Of a stretch of 15,995 nt of DNA, positions 1 through 7,018 are shown piece by piece. The stretch covers positions 124 to 16,118 of the forward strand of contig DDSR01000334.1 in NCBI GenBank assembly GCA_002343455.1, written 5' to 3'. A program made the position numbers and the translations under genes. The notes below the pieces were generated by a model, which saw nothing but the letters and a program-made list of their open reading frames with translations, had not been told where the DNA came from and made no database searches. Origin of the DNA: Deltaproteobacteria bacterium UBA2385. GTDB lineage: Bacteria > Myxococcota_A > UBA796 > UBA2385. Each line of letters begins with the position of its first letter. Positions within the stretch are counted from its first letter, which is position 1.

Positions 1-664
1 GGTCGGCGAAGAGGGGCGAGACCACGTCGAGGCGGCCGCCCTCGGGGAGGTCCAGCTCCAGGCGCAGGGCGTGCAGGCCCAGGCGGTTGACGCCGTGGGT
101 CTCGCGCCAGTGGCGGTTGATCCGGGAGTCGCCGTGGTCGGCGTCGTGGATGATGGGGTGGTGCAGGTCGCGCACATGGCGGCGGACCTGGTGGTTGCGC
201 CCGGTCTCGGGGCGGACCCGCAGGAGCGAGCAGCGGGGCTCCTGGCTGCGACCCAGCAGCTCGACCACCGAGGCGGCGTCCTTGTAGCCGTGCTCGGTCT
301 TGATCGGGGTGTCGATGCGCAGGGGCGCCTCGTGCGGGAAGCACCCTCGGACGAAGGCGAGGTAGGTCTTGCGGGCGGTAGGCCCGTTGAGGGCGGCGGA
401 GAGGGGGCCGGCCAGCTCGCGGCGGGTGGCGAGCAGCAGGCAGCCCGAGGCGCCCCAGTCCAGGCGGTGGACGAGGTAGACATGGCAGCCGACCATGTCC
501 CGAACCCGCTGCAGCATCGCCGAGGCGGTGCGCTGGCCGGCGTTGCGGTGCACCACCACCCGCGGGGGCTTGGCCACGACGATCCAGCCGTCGCCCCGGG
601 CCAGGACCGGGACGGGACGGTGGGCCGGAGGAGCGGTGAAGCCGGCCACGGGCGGAGGGCTCAC
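1..664 (-). CDS. TruC-like tRNA pseudouridine synthase (RluA family), 3' end outside window
   Basis: RluA-family pseudouridine synthases isomerise specific uridines in tRNA or rRNA in the cytoplasm. Reading the minus strand from a GTG at 664 gives 221 codons without a stop. Visible are the N-terminal DGWIVVAKPP segment (residues 25-34), the catalytic motif HRLD with Asp69, and the binding motif ETGRNHQVRRHM. After it comes HPIIHDADHGDSRINR and a GVNRLGLHA segment. That HGD-R-NR pattern and the LHA end match TruC, the tRNA U65 synthase, better than RluA, RluC or RluD. The GTG overlaps the TGA of the upstream amidohydrolase gene (GTGA), so the pair is probably translationally coupled. Another in-frame GTG lies at 652. 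The family is secure and the TruC assignment is likely. The gene continues past the left edge. Confidence 0.88.
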   Translation of the reverse strand, partial: MSPPPVAGFTAPPAHRPVPVLARGDGWIVVAKPPRVVVHRNAGQRTASAMLQRVRDMVGCHVYLVHRLDWGASGCLLLATRRELAGPLSAALNGPTARKTYLAFVRGCFPHEAPLRIDTPIKTEHGYKDAASVVELLGRSQEPRCSLLRVRPETGRNHQVRRHVRDLHHPIIHDADHGDSRINRHWRETHGVNRLGLHALRLELDLPEGGRLDVVSPLFAD

Positions 665-1956
665 CCGGCGCGAGAGGTGGCGGCGAGGGGCCGCACGCCG
701 TCGAGCAGCCGGCCCGATCGGGCCACGATGCGCCCGGCCACCAGCACCGCCAGGGGAGGACTGCCGACCTCGCGCCCGGCGAAGGGGCTCCAGCCGGCGC
801 TGCCCAGCAGGTCCCGCTCGGCCAGGCGGCTGGTCTCGCCCTCGCCGAACAGCAGCAGGTCGGCGTCCGCTCCGACGGCGATGCGCCCCTTGCTGCTCAG
901 CCCGAACAGGCGGGCGGGCGCCTCGCAGCACATCTCCACCATGCGCTCCATGCTGAGCCGGGCGTTCTTGACCGCGCCGAGCATCAAGGAGGGCAAGACC
1001 TCGCCCGAGGGCAGGCCGCTGGGGCTGTCGGAGTAGGGGCCGGCCTTGTCGGCCTTGCGCAGGGGGAGATGGCCGCTGGCGCAGGTGTCGATCCGACCGC
1101 GCTTGACGGCGTTCCACAGGGCCCGCCGGTCCAGCTCGGGCCGCAGCGCCGGGTCGACCTTGTAGAGGCCGCCCTGCTGGTCCACGGTGTCGGTCGACAG
1201 GAAGAGGTGGGTCGGCGTGACCCCGACGCTGAGCGGGATCTCGTCGCGGTAGGGGTCGAAGAGGGTGAGCTCGGCCGAGGTGCTGAGCTGGTGCACATGC
1301 AGGCGCCGATCCGGCCGGGCGCGCGCGAGCTCGAGGATCACCCGCGCGGCCGCGAGGGAGGCCTCGGGCGAGTGGATGTCGTTGTGCAGCGGCGAGGGGT
1401 GTCCCTTCCAGCGGGAGCGGTTCGAGGCCACGACCGCGGGGTCTTCAGCCTGCAAGCCAAGCAAGGAGGAGCCGCCCGCATGGACCTCGGCGAGCTGCTC
1501 GAGGCCGGCGTGACCTGGGCCCGCCCGGAAGCTGAGTCCGACGGCCTGCCCCAGGTCGACCCGCTCCTGGGCAGCCTCGACCGACCCGAGGTCGGCGGTC
1601 GCCCACCAGCCCACGGTCACGTGGCTGGCCTTGGAGGCGTCGATCAGGGCGTCCCACCCGGCGCGGTCCAGCGGACGACCGGGGCGGTGCAGGATGGTGG
1701 TCACGCCGCGGACGGCCACGGCGGAGGTCTCGCGCGCCCAGAGGGCGGCGTCCGCGCCCGACGGGGTCTCCAGGGAGACGTCGGAGTCGATGATGCCAGG
1801 GATCAGAAAGCGCCCGATTGCGTTGATCTCTTCGCGGCCCGGACCGCCGGGCTGCCCACCCACATAGGCGATCCGCCCGTCCTGGACGGCGACATCCGCA
1901 ACCAGGCGGCGCCCGGACTGGACGATGGTGGCATCGCGGATGATTACGTCGTACAC
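661..1956 (-). CDS. Dihydroorotase-like amidohydrolase lacking metal ligands (probable pseudoenzyme)
   Basis: The protein (431 aa from this start) has the class I dihydroorotase/allantoinase architecture: an N-terminal composite beta domain (MYDVIIRDATIV), a TIM barrel, and a C-terminal return to the beta domain (GRIAVGADADLLLF). The barrel landmarks are recognisable but altered. The HxH of the usual PG-IDxHVH motif is D59-V-S61. The carboxylated Lys position in AVGLSFRAG is Ser142. The His of the HxED motif is Gln169. The catalytic Asp of ATDHAPH is Gly295 (CASGHLPL). Only His222 of LHVHQLSTSAEL remains. A binuclear-zinc hydrolase is therefore unlikely. Inactive DHOase homologues are known in bacteria as aspartate transcarbamoylase partners, but that role here is inference. 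The GTG at 1956 is chosen because it opens the family N-terminus and has GGAG six bases upstream. A GTG at 1986 would add ten residues. It is co-directional with, and overlaps, the pseudouridine synthase gene. Confidence 0.85.
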   Translation of the reverse strand: MYDVIIRDATIVQSGRRLVADVAVQDGRIAYVGGQPGGPGREEINAIGRFLIPGIIDSDVSLETPSGADAALWARETSAVAVRGVTTILHRPGRPLDRAGWDALIDASKASHVTVGWWATADLGSVEAAQERVDLGQAVGLSFRAGPGHAGLEQLAEVHAGGSSLLGLQAEDPAVVASNRSRWKGHPSPLHNDIHSPEASLAAARVILELARARPDRRLHVHQLSTSAELTLFDPYRDEIPLSVGVTPTHLFLSTDTVDQQGGLYKVDPALRPELDRRALWNAVKRGRIDTCASGHLPLRKADKAGPYSDSPSGLPSGEVLPSLMLGAVKNARLSMERMVEMCCEAPARLFGLSSKGRIAVGADADLLLFGEGETSRLAERDLLGSAGWSPFAGREVGSPPLAVLVAGRIVARSGRLLDGVRPLAATSRAG

Positions 1957-2053
1957 GCGTGACTCCAGCGGCCGACCCGTTATCACGCCACTCCCCCCCG
2001 GGCCCGCCCCGGTTGAACCCTCGCCCGCCCCGGGCCCCTCAGGATGGACCGCG

Positions 2054-2809
2054 ATGCTCCCCGTCTGGCTGGTCGCCGCTCCTCCGATGGCCCCCGAGAT
2101 GTGGGGGCCGGTCGCCCGCCGCCTGGAGGGTCACTTCCAGCCCCAGGTGCTCGACCTCGTCGACGGCGAGCATGGCGACAGCAGCGTCGAGGCCCTGGCG
2201 CAGCGGCTGGTGCAGCGCCTGGGGCCCCAACCCCGGGGCCTCCTGGTCGCGCACGGGCTGGCGGTCCCGGTGGCGATGGCGGTGGGGGCGGCCATTCCTG
2301 GCCTGCCGCTGGTCCTCGCCAACGGACCGATCGGCTCGCTGCACCCGCTGGTGGCCTCCCTCAGCGCGCTGTCGCGCAGGATGGGCCCGCTGGTGCAGGC
2401 CGCGCTCCATCCCCGGCTCAGCGCGCCGGCCCTGGCCAGCTCGCTGGCTCTGCGGCGGGCGGTCCGCAACCCCTACGTCATGGACCGCGACACCGTTGTC
2501 GCGATCTGCGTGCCGAGCCTGTGCAGCCCCCGGCGCCGCGAGGCCACCCGCCAGCTCCTGCTCAGCCTGCCCCAGGCGCTGCGTTCCACGGCGCCGATCG
2601 ACGGTCCTGCGCTGCTGGTCTGGGGCGACGAGGACCGACTCCACCCGCCGGCGATGGTGGACGCGGCCCGCCAGCGCATTCCGCTCCTCAGCCATCACCG
2701 GGTGGGCGGAGGGCGCTTCCTCCACCCTGTGGAACAACCCTGGGACCTCGCCGACAGCATCATCGAGTGGTGGGCGCAGCTGGCACCGCGACACGAAAGT
2801 CGCGATTGA
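2054..2809 (+). CDS. Alpha/beta-hydrolase-fold protein without nucleophile
   Basis: A 251-aa protein with alpha/beta-hydrolase layout. Strand 1 is LPVWLVAAP, followed by a MWGPVARRLEG helix typical of 'W..va..L' openings. The nucleophile-elbow region is LLVAHGLAVPVA (residues 63-74). The late acid segment is ALLVWGDEDRLHPP (186-199), with Asp192 and Asp194. The C-terminal histidine loop is GGGRFLHPVEQPW. The elbow reads H-G-L where families have GxSxG, so residue 68 is Gly instead of Ser. The usual catalytic His of 'GHF' is Arg221, although His224 is near. Serine-hydrolase chemistry is therefore doubtful, and the natural role is unknown. The ATG at 2054 has AGGA nine bases upstream. An in-frame start at 1925 would overlap the divergent gene and adds a proline-rich tail unlike the fold. 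The gene is divergent from the amidohydrolase. Confidence 0.75.
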   Translation: MLPVWLVAAPPMAPEMWGPVARRLEGHFQPQVLDLVDGEHGDSSVEALAQRLVQRLGPQPRGLLVAHGLAVPVAMAVGAAIPGLPLVLANGPIGSLHPLVASLSALSRRMGPLVQAALHPRLSAPALASSLALRRAVRNPYVMDRDTVVAICVPSLCSPRRREATRQLLLSLPQALRSTAPIDGPALLVWGDEDRLHPPAMVDAARQRIPLLSHHRVGGGRFLHPVEQPWDLADSIIEWWAQLAPRHESRD

Positions 2810-2860
2810 TGGCCCCTGAGCCCTCAATCCCGCCGATTTCGGTCCGAAGGCCGGGCGGAA

Positions 2861-2944
2861 ATGAACGTATCTACAATACCTTGCCAGGTTTTCCCCAACG
2901 CTGGCACGACTCCTGCTAAAGAACCCATCGGAGACGCTGAGTAA
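2861..2944 (+). CDS. Possible 27-residue small protein or leader peptide
   Basis: An ATG-to-TAA frame of 28 codons lies in the intergenic patch before the terminator. It begins MNVSTIPCQVF and ends EPIGDAE. It has one Cys, no membrane segment and no family I recognise. GGCGGAA immediately before the ATG is a weak and close ribosome-binding site. The stretch is near 50% GC, clearly lower than its surroundings. The frame also contains a sigma-54-like promoter motif, so RNA rather than protein may be the functional product. I cannot decide between a real peptide and a chance frame. Confidence 0.25.
   Translation: MNVSTIPCQVFPNAGTTPAKEPIGDAE
2902..2917 (+). promoter_or_regulatory. Sigma-54 (RpoN)-type promoter candidate
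   Basis: The sequence TGGCACG-ACTC-CTGCT matches the RpoN consensus TGGCACR-N4-TTGCW at all but one position. The invariant GG (2903-2904) and GC (2915-2916) are separated by exactly 10 bases. A start point about 12 bases after the GC would be near 2928. No enhancer-binding site was identified. It lies inside the 27-codon frame and faces the terminator at 2976. Confidence 0.4.
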
Positions 2945-3006
2945 GGCCCGACGAGCTCGTCGACCTCACCGCAAGAACGCCCAGCCCGAAACGGCTGGGC
3001 GTTTCT
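2928..3006 (+). ncRNA. Candidate small RNA ending in an intrinsic terminator
   Basis: If the sigma-54-like element is used, transcription would begin near 2928 and stop at the terminator, giving an RNA of about 80 nt. It would carry a perfect 14-bp palindrome CGACGAGCTCGTCG (2949-2962), able to fold as a hairpin with an AGCT loop. A short unpaired CCTCACCGCAAG linker follows, then the terminator hairpin. No open gene lies between promoter and terminator. The alternative is that this is simply the 3' UTR and terminator of the hydrolase gene that ends at 2809. I do not recognise a known RNA family. Confidence 0.3.
2976..3006 (+). terminator. Strong intrinsic terminator
   Basis: An 11-bp perfect stem, AACGCCCAGCC (2976-2986) with GGCTGGGCGTT (2993-3003), closes a 6-base loop CGAAAC and runs into TTTCT. 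The A residues at the 5' side would also provide a short T tail on the other strand. It separates the hydrolase/small-ORF region from the flavoprotein operon. Confidence 0.88.
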
Positions 3007-3048
3007 GCGTTGGAGCGCCCGACATCGGGCCCGAAGGGTAGCCGACCC

Positions 3049-5127
3049 ATGGCCATCGGATACCGGGGTGCGATGGGCGACGCCTCCCTCCCGTGCAGCA
3101 CCGACCGCCTCGAGCTCGACGCGCTTCGGCGCGACCTCTGGCCTCGCCAGACCCTGGCCATGGCCCGCGGCGAGCTTCCCCCCGCCCCCGCCGAGGTCGT
3201 CTGGCCTCGCGACGCGGGCGAGGTGCGGGCCGCGCTGGACCGGGCCCAAGCGACGGGCCGGGCGGTGGTGCCCTACGGGGCCGGCTCTGGCGTCTGCGGG
3301 GCCGCCTCGGGACGAGAAGGCGCCCTGGTCATCGACCTCAAGCGGATGAACCGGGTGCTGGAGCTCGACGCCGAAGCCCGGACCGTCCGGGTCCAGCCAG
3401 GCCTGCTCGGGCAGCACCTCGAAGACTGGCTGGCCCGGCGGGGCCTGATGTGCGGCCACAGCCCCTCCTCGATCGCCTGTTCGACCGTCGGCGGCTACGC
3501 GGCCGCCCGCAGCGCCGGCCAGTTCTCCAGCCGGTACGGCGTCTTCGACGACATGCTGCTGGCGGCCAACCTGGAGGCGCCCTCGGGCACGGTCCGGGCC
3601 GGGGCCTGGACGCCCCGGGGCCAGGAGGACCTGCTGCCGGTCCTCTGCGGCTCCGAGGGGGCGCTCGGCGTCTTCAGCGAGCTGCTGATCCGCGTGGTGC
3701 CGCTGCCCGAGCGCCGCTGGCTGCGCGGCTACGCCTTCCCGAACCTCGTCTCGGCCTGGACGGCGATGCGCGGCCTGCTGCAGGCCGGGCTGTGGCCCTC
3801 GGTGATCCGCCTCTACGATCCCCTCGACACCCGCCTCAACCGCAGCACCCGCCCCCCGGGTCCGGCGGCGACGGGCCGCTCCCTCCTCTCCCGGATGCAC
3901 GCGCTGGCCCGCCGCACCCCCGGGCTGGGCGCGCACCTCACCGACCTGCCCCTGGCGATGCCCGGCCTGCTCAACGCGGTCTTCGGCACGCTGGGCTCCG
4001 AGGTGGCCCTGATCCTCGGCTTCGAGGGGCCCGAGGCGCTCGTCGCCGCCCAGGTGGAGCTCGCGGCGCCGATCCTGGAGGCGGCGCGCGACCTGGGGCC
4101 CGGCCCGGGCGAGCGCTGGTTCCAGCACCGCCACTCGGTCTCCTACAAGCTGGCGCCGGTCTTCCTGGGCGGCGGCTTCGCGGACACGATGGAGGTCGCG
4201 GCGACCTGGTCGAGGCTGGAGGGGCTGCACGACGCCGTCCGGGCGGCCATCGGCCGGCACGGGCTGGTCATGGCCCACTTCAGCCACGCCTACCCCGAGG
4301 GCTGCTCGATCTACTTCTCCTTCGCCGGCAAGGGCGAGCTGGCCACCTACGACGCCCTCTGGCAGGACGCGCTCCAGGCAGCGGCCGAGGCCGGCGGGAC
4401 GGTCACCCACCACCATGGCGTCGGGCCGCTGAAGGCGCGCGCAGCTGCCGCAGAAGCGGGCGCCGCGGTGCGCGTCTGGCGGGAGATCAAGGGGCAGGTC
4501 GACCCCGACGGTCGCATGAACCCGGGCCGGCTCTTCCCCGACGACCAGCCCGAAGCCCCCGGCCCTCCTCCCCCCGACCCCGACCTGGGCCCGGTCTTCG
4601 CGGTCGATGAGACCAGCCTGCTGGCCGAGGTCGACCCAGCGGCTCCCCCCTCCCAGGTCGAGGCCGCCCTCCGCAGCCGCGGGCTGGCCTTGCGCCTGCG
4701 ACCCGACCGCGCGCTCGGCCCCTGGCTGGTCGCCCAGCGACGCGAGGCGCTCGACTCCTGGGAGTGCCCGGTCTTCGCCGTCCAGGCCCGCTTCCAGGAC
4801 GGGGCCTCGGCTCGAATCGGCCCCGCGCCTCGCTCCGCGGCGGGGCCCGATCTGCGGCGGGCCCTGCTTCGCCGCGCCCGGGCCGAGCTGGTCCAGGTGC
4901 CCGTCCGGCGCGTCGACCCCGACCGGCCGGCGCTCCTCGTCCAGGCCGATCCCGCCGCGGGCGACCCGCGGGAGCTCCGCCCGGCCTGGCGAACCCCCGA
5001 CCAGTGGGCCTTCGAGCCCGACCAGCGGGCCATCGTCGAGGCGCTCGGCCTCAGCCTCACCCCCGCGTCGTCGAGACGAGCCCACGGGCCCCGTCGCAGC
5101 CCCACCGCCCCGCGGGAGCGCGAGTGA
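3049..5127 (+). CDS. FAD-binding oxidase, AGPS/GlcD-like, with extra C-terminal region
   Basis: A VAO/PCMH-family flavoprotein of 692 aa. The FAD-binding domain spans about residues 48-220, with VVPYGAGSGVCGA (73-85), the SPSSIACSTVGGYAAA segment (138-153) and GSEGALGVF (201-209). The cap/oxidase domain runs to about 497. It carries SHAYPEGCSIYFSF (412-425) and a HHHGVGPLK motif (454-462), and ends with the family hallmark GRMNPGRLFPD. The HHHGVG motif resembles alkyldihydroxyacetonephosphate synthase (ether-lipid synthesis) more than glycolate or lactate dehydrogenase. Substrate remains inference. Residues 500-692 extend past the normal family end after a proline-rich linker. Starts at 3010 (TTG, abutting the terminator) and 3073 (ATG) are possible; 3049 has AAGGG 11 bases upstream. 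The stop overlaps the next gene's GTG. Confidence 0.85.
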   Translation: MAIGYRGAMGDASLPCSTDRLELDALRRDLWPRQTLAMARGELPPAPAEVVWPRDAGEVRAALDRAQATGRAVVPYGAGSGVCGAASGREGALVIDLKRMNRVLELDAEARTVRVQPGLLGQHLEDWLARRGLMCGHSPSSIACSTVGGYAAARSAGQFSSRYGVFDDMLLAANLEAPSGTVRAGAWTPRGQEDLLPVLCGSEGALGVFSELLIRVVPLPERRWLRGYAFPNLVSAWTAMRGLLQAGLWPSVIRLYDPLDTRLNRSTRPPGPAATGRSLLSRMHALARRTPGLGAHLTDLPLAMPGLLNAVFGTLGSEVALILGFEGPEALVAAQVELAAPILEAARDLGPGPGERWFQHRHSVSYKLAPVFLGGGFADTMEVAATWSRLEGLHDAVRAAIGRHGLVMAHFSHAYPEGCSIYFSFAGKGELATYDALWQDALQAAAEAGGTVTHHHGVGPLKARAAAAEAGAAVRVWREIKGQVDPDGRMNPGRLFPDDQPEAPGPPPPDPDLGPVFAVDETSLLAEVDPAAPPSQVEAALRSRGLALRLRPDRALGPWLVAQRREALDSWECPVFAVQARFQDGASARIGPAPRSAAGPDLRRALLRRARAELVQVPVRRVDPDRPALLVQADPAAGDPRELRPAWRTPDQWAFEPDQRAIVEALGLSLTPASSRRAHGPRRSPTAPRERE

Positions 5128-5993
5128 GCCCGCCTGCCGCCGCCGACCTCGGCCCCTGCGTCTACTGCCCCAGGCTCTGCCGCAACGTCTGCCCGGTCGC
5201 GGTGGGCACCGGGCGAGAGTCCGCCAGCCCGACCGCCATGGCGACCCAGGTCTGGCTCTACCTCGAGGGTCGGACCGAGCTGAAGCTGGCCCTGGCGGCG
5301 GCGGCCCTCTGCGTCGAGTGCGGGGCCTGCGAGGCCATCTGCGAGGTCCAGCAGCCCCTGGCCCACCTGCTGGGGGACTTTCGCCGCGCCTTGAGCCCGA
5401 CGGGGCCGCAGCCCCTGGCGCAGGTCGAGGGCGAGGGCGCGCTGGTGGCGGTCGAGGTCGACGAGCGCCGCTGGGCCGAGGCCCTGGCCGCGCGGCTGGG
5501 CAAGCCCGTGGCCCGCCTGCGCACCGAGGATCACCTCGGCCACGACGCCACCGGCCAGCCGGCCTGGCCCGCGCACCTCGCCCGCCTGAAAGCCGCCCTG
5601 CGCGGACGAACGGCGGTGGTCAGCGAGCACCGCAGCCTCGCCGTGCTCACCGCTGCCGGCGTCGAGGCCGCTCACCTGCTCGATCAGCTCGGCTGGAGCG
5701 GAGCCGGCGTCGTACACCAGCCCTGCGCTGGCCCTCGCCTGCCCGGAGCCCCCCCCGCCCTGGCGCTGGCCTGCTGCGGGTCGCGGGCGGCCCTCCCCTC
5801 GGCGCACCCCGACCTCGCCGTCCAGCTGGCCGAGGACTGCGGGCGCCGCCTCTACGACGAGCGCCCCTCGCCCGAGGGGCCGATCTGCAGCCCGGACTCG
5901 ACCTGCGCCCGAGCCTTGCGCGAGGCGGGATGGACGGTCGAGGACCCGCTCAGCGCCTTGCTGGGCGGCGCTGAACCCCCGGCCCCGCCATGA
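5124..5993 (+). CDS. Iron-sulfur protein with two cysteine clusters and CCG-like tail
   Basis: A 289-aa protein partnering the upstream flavoprotein, by analogy with GlcD/GlcF and GlpA/GlpC pairs. The N-terminus has C12-x2-C15-x3-C19-x3-C23P (CVYCPRLCRNVCP). A second set is C63-x2-C66-x2-C69-x3-C73 (CVECGACEAIC). Both probably bind [4Fe-4S] clusters and pass electrons from the FAD domain. The first motif has one extra residue between its second and third Cys compared with the standard ferredoxin pattern. The C-terminal part holds ACCGSRAALP, EDCGRRL and CSPDSTCARAL, resembling a single CCG domain rather than the usual pair. The GTG start is set by the GTGA overlap with the preceding stop and the position of the first cluster; longer in-frame starts lie wholly inside the flavoprotein gene. 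The stop overlaps the next ATG (ATGA). No signal peptide or membrane segment is seen. Confidence 0.83.
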   Translation: MSPPAAADLGPCVYCPRLCRNVCPVAVGTGRESASPTAMATQVWLYLEGRTELKLALAAAALCVECGACEAICEVQQPLAHLLGDFRRALSPTGPQPLAQVEGEGALVAVEVDERRWAEALAARLGKPVARLRTEDHLGHDATGQPAWPAHLARLKAALRGRTAVVSEHRSLAVLTAAGVEAAHLLDQLGWSGAGVVHQPCAGPRLPGAPPALALACCGSRAALPSAHPDLAVQLAEDCGRRLYDERPSPEGPICSPDSTCARALREAGWTVEDPLSALLGGAEPPAPP

Positions 5994-6955
5994 GGCCGAC
6001 CCGCAACACCACCGAGTCGATCTGCCTGATCCTCAACCCGCGCGCCGGGGGAGGGCGGGCCGCCGGTCGCATCGACGAGCTGAAGCGCTGCGCGGACCGC
6101 TCCTTCGAGGCCTGGGAGCTGCGCCTGACGGAGGGGCCGGGGCACGCCGCCCTGCTCGCCGCCGAGGCGGTCGGTCGGCAGCGCAGCCTGGTGGCCGCCG
6201 TGGGCGGCGACGGCACCTGCCACGAGGTCGTGGTCGGCCTGGTCCAGGCCACCGCCGAAGCCGACGCCGAGACGATCTTCGCGACGATCCCCCTGGGCAC
6301 CGGCTCGGACCTGATGCGCTCGCTCCAGGTTCCGGCCCGCCTGGACGAGGCGGTGTGGGTCGCCGCCACCGGCGCCACGCGGCGGGTCGACGTCGGCTGG
6401 GCGCGCTGGTTGCTCCCCGAAGGACCGGTCCAAGAGCCCTTCATCAACGTGGCGGGCCTCGGCGCCAACGGCGAGGTCGTGCGCGCCGTCAACTCCATGG
6501 ACAAGCGCCTGCTGGGGAGGGCCTCCTTCCTGGGCGCCAGCGTCGCCGCCCTGAGCCGCTACTCGCCTCCCCAGGTCGAGGTCCGCTGGACCGACCTGGA
6601 CGGCGTCGAGGGGGCCTGGGAGGGCCCCGTGATGGCGCTCTTCCTGGCCAACGGCGCCTGGTGTGGAGGCGGCATGTGGGTAGGCCGCGGAGGCAGCATG
6701 GAGGACGGGGCGCTGAGTGTGACGCTAGTGCAACCCGGACCGGCCCTGCAGCGCCTCAGCGAGCTCCGGCGCCTGTACGACGGCAGCCTGGAGCGGCTGA
6801 GCGGGGTGGTCCAGGTCCGGGCCACCCAGCTGTCCGTGTCGAGTTCCGAAGGTAGCTGGCTGCCTTTGGACCTTGATGGGGAAGCACGGGGAGGCAGCGA
6901 AGCCCGGTTCTGGGTCCAGTCGGGAGGGCTGACGGTTCGTGACGGGAGGACCTGA
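5990..6955 (+). CDS. Diacylglycerol kinase-family lipid kinase (YegS/DgkB-like)
   Basis: A 321-aa member of the DAGK/sphingosine-kinase catalytic family, which phosphorylates lipid hydroxyls with ATP at the membrane surface. Diagnostic motifs are NPRAGGGR (16-23), the nucleotide-binding VGGDGTCHEVV (71-81), IPLGTGSDLMRSL (100-112), a FINVAGLGANGEVV segment, and LDLDGE near residue 292. Length and motif order match the family. The lipid substrate cannot be read from sequence. The ATG overlaps the TGA of the Fe-S gene by 4 bp, so all three genes 3049-6955 are probably one transcript with coupled translation. With an AGPS-like upstream gene, a role in glycerolipid or ether-lipid synthesis is a reasonable inference. 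Confidence 0.9.
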   Translation: MRPTRNTTESICLILNPRAGGGRAAGRIDELKRCADRSFEAWELRLTEGPGHAALLAAEAVGRQRSLVAAVGGDGTCHEVVVGLVQATAEADAETIFATIPLGTGSDLMRSLQVPARLDEAVWVAATGATRRVDVGWARWLLPEGPVQEPFINVAGLGANGEVVRAVNSMDKRLLGRASFLGASVAALSRYSPPQVEVRWTDLDGVEGAWEGPVMALFLANGAWCGGGMWVGRGGSMEDGALSVTLVQPGPALQRLSELRRLYDGSLERLSGVVQVRATQLSVSSSEGSWLPLDLDGEARGGSEARFWVQSGGLTVRDGRT

Positions 6956-6988
6956 AGAGCCCCAAATTCCAGGATCCTGCAAATCATT

Positions 6989-7018
6989 TTGAGAATCATT
7001 CTCATAAAATCATCATAA
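6989..7018 (+). promoter_or_regulatory. Possible promoter overlapped by the Fur-type site
   Basis: TTGAGA (6989-6994) resembles a -35 box. CATCAT (7011-7016, spacer 16) or TCATAA (7013-7018, spacer 18) could serve as -10. The region is strikingly AT-rich for this genome. The likely target is the HU gene 160 bases downstream. An AATTG/CAATT inverted repeat lies just beyond. Confidence 0.35.
6990..7004. promoter_or_regulatory. Fur-box-like 7-1-7 inverted repeat
   Basis: TGAGAAT-C-ATTCTCA is a perfect 7-1-7 inverted repeat. It differs from the classical Fur motif TGATAAT-N-ATTATCA only by one symmetric substitution in each half. Flanking AATCAT and AAAATCAT hexamers could extend binding. It covers the candidate -35 box, the arrangement expected for repression when iron is replete. 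The spacer 7005-7180 has no convincing gene. Confidence 0.6.

Noticed and set aside
71..1036. Plus-strand open frame of 321 codons at the left edge
   Set aside because: It is antisense to the pseudouridine synthase and amidohydrolase genes, which both show conserved motifs; the frame itself shows none.
2866..2880. Sigma-70 -10 box TACAAT at 2872
   Set aside because: No acceptable -35 box lies 15-19 bases upstream, so it was not annotated.
3010..3048. TTG start for the flavoprotein at 3010
   Set aside because: It lies within a few bases of the terminator T-tract, leaving no room for a ribosome-binding site; 3049 or 3073 is more plausible.
2824..5085. Very long minus-strand open frame opposite the flavoprotein gene
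   Set aside because: Composition is Gly/Arg/Pro/Gln-rich without any family motif, and the plus strand holds a complete flavoprotein with all landmarks. It is a high-GC antisense shadow.
6959..7004. Intrinsic terminator after the lipid kinase gene
   Set aside because: The CAGGATCCTG palindrome and the AT-rich 7-1-7 repeat lack a GC-rich stem followed by a T run; the latter fits a Fur operator better.
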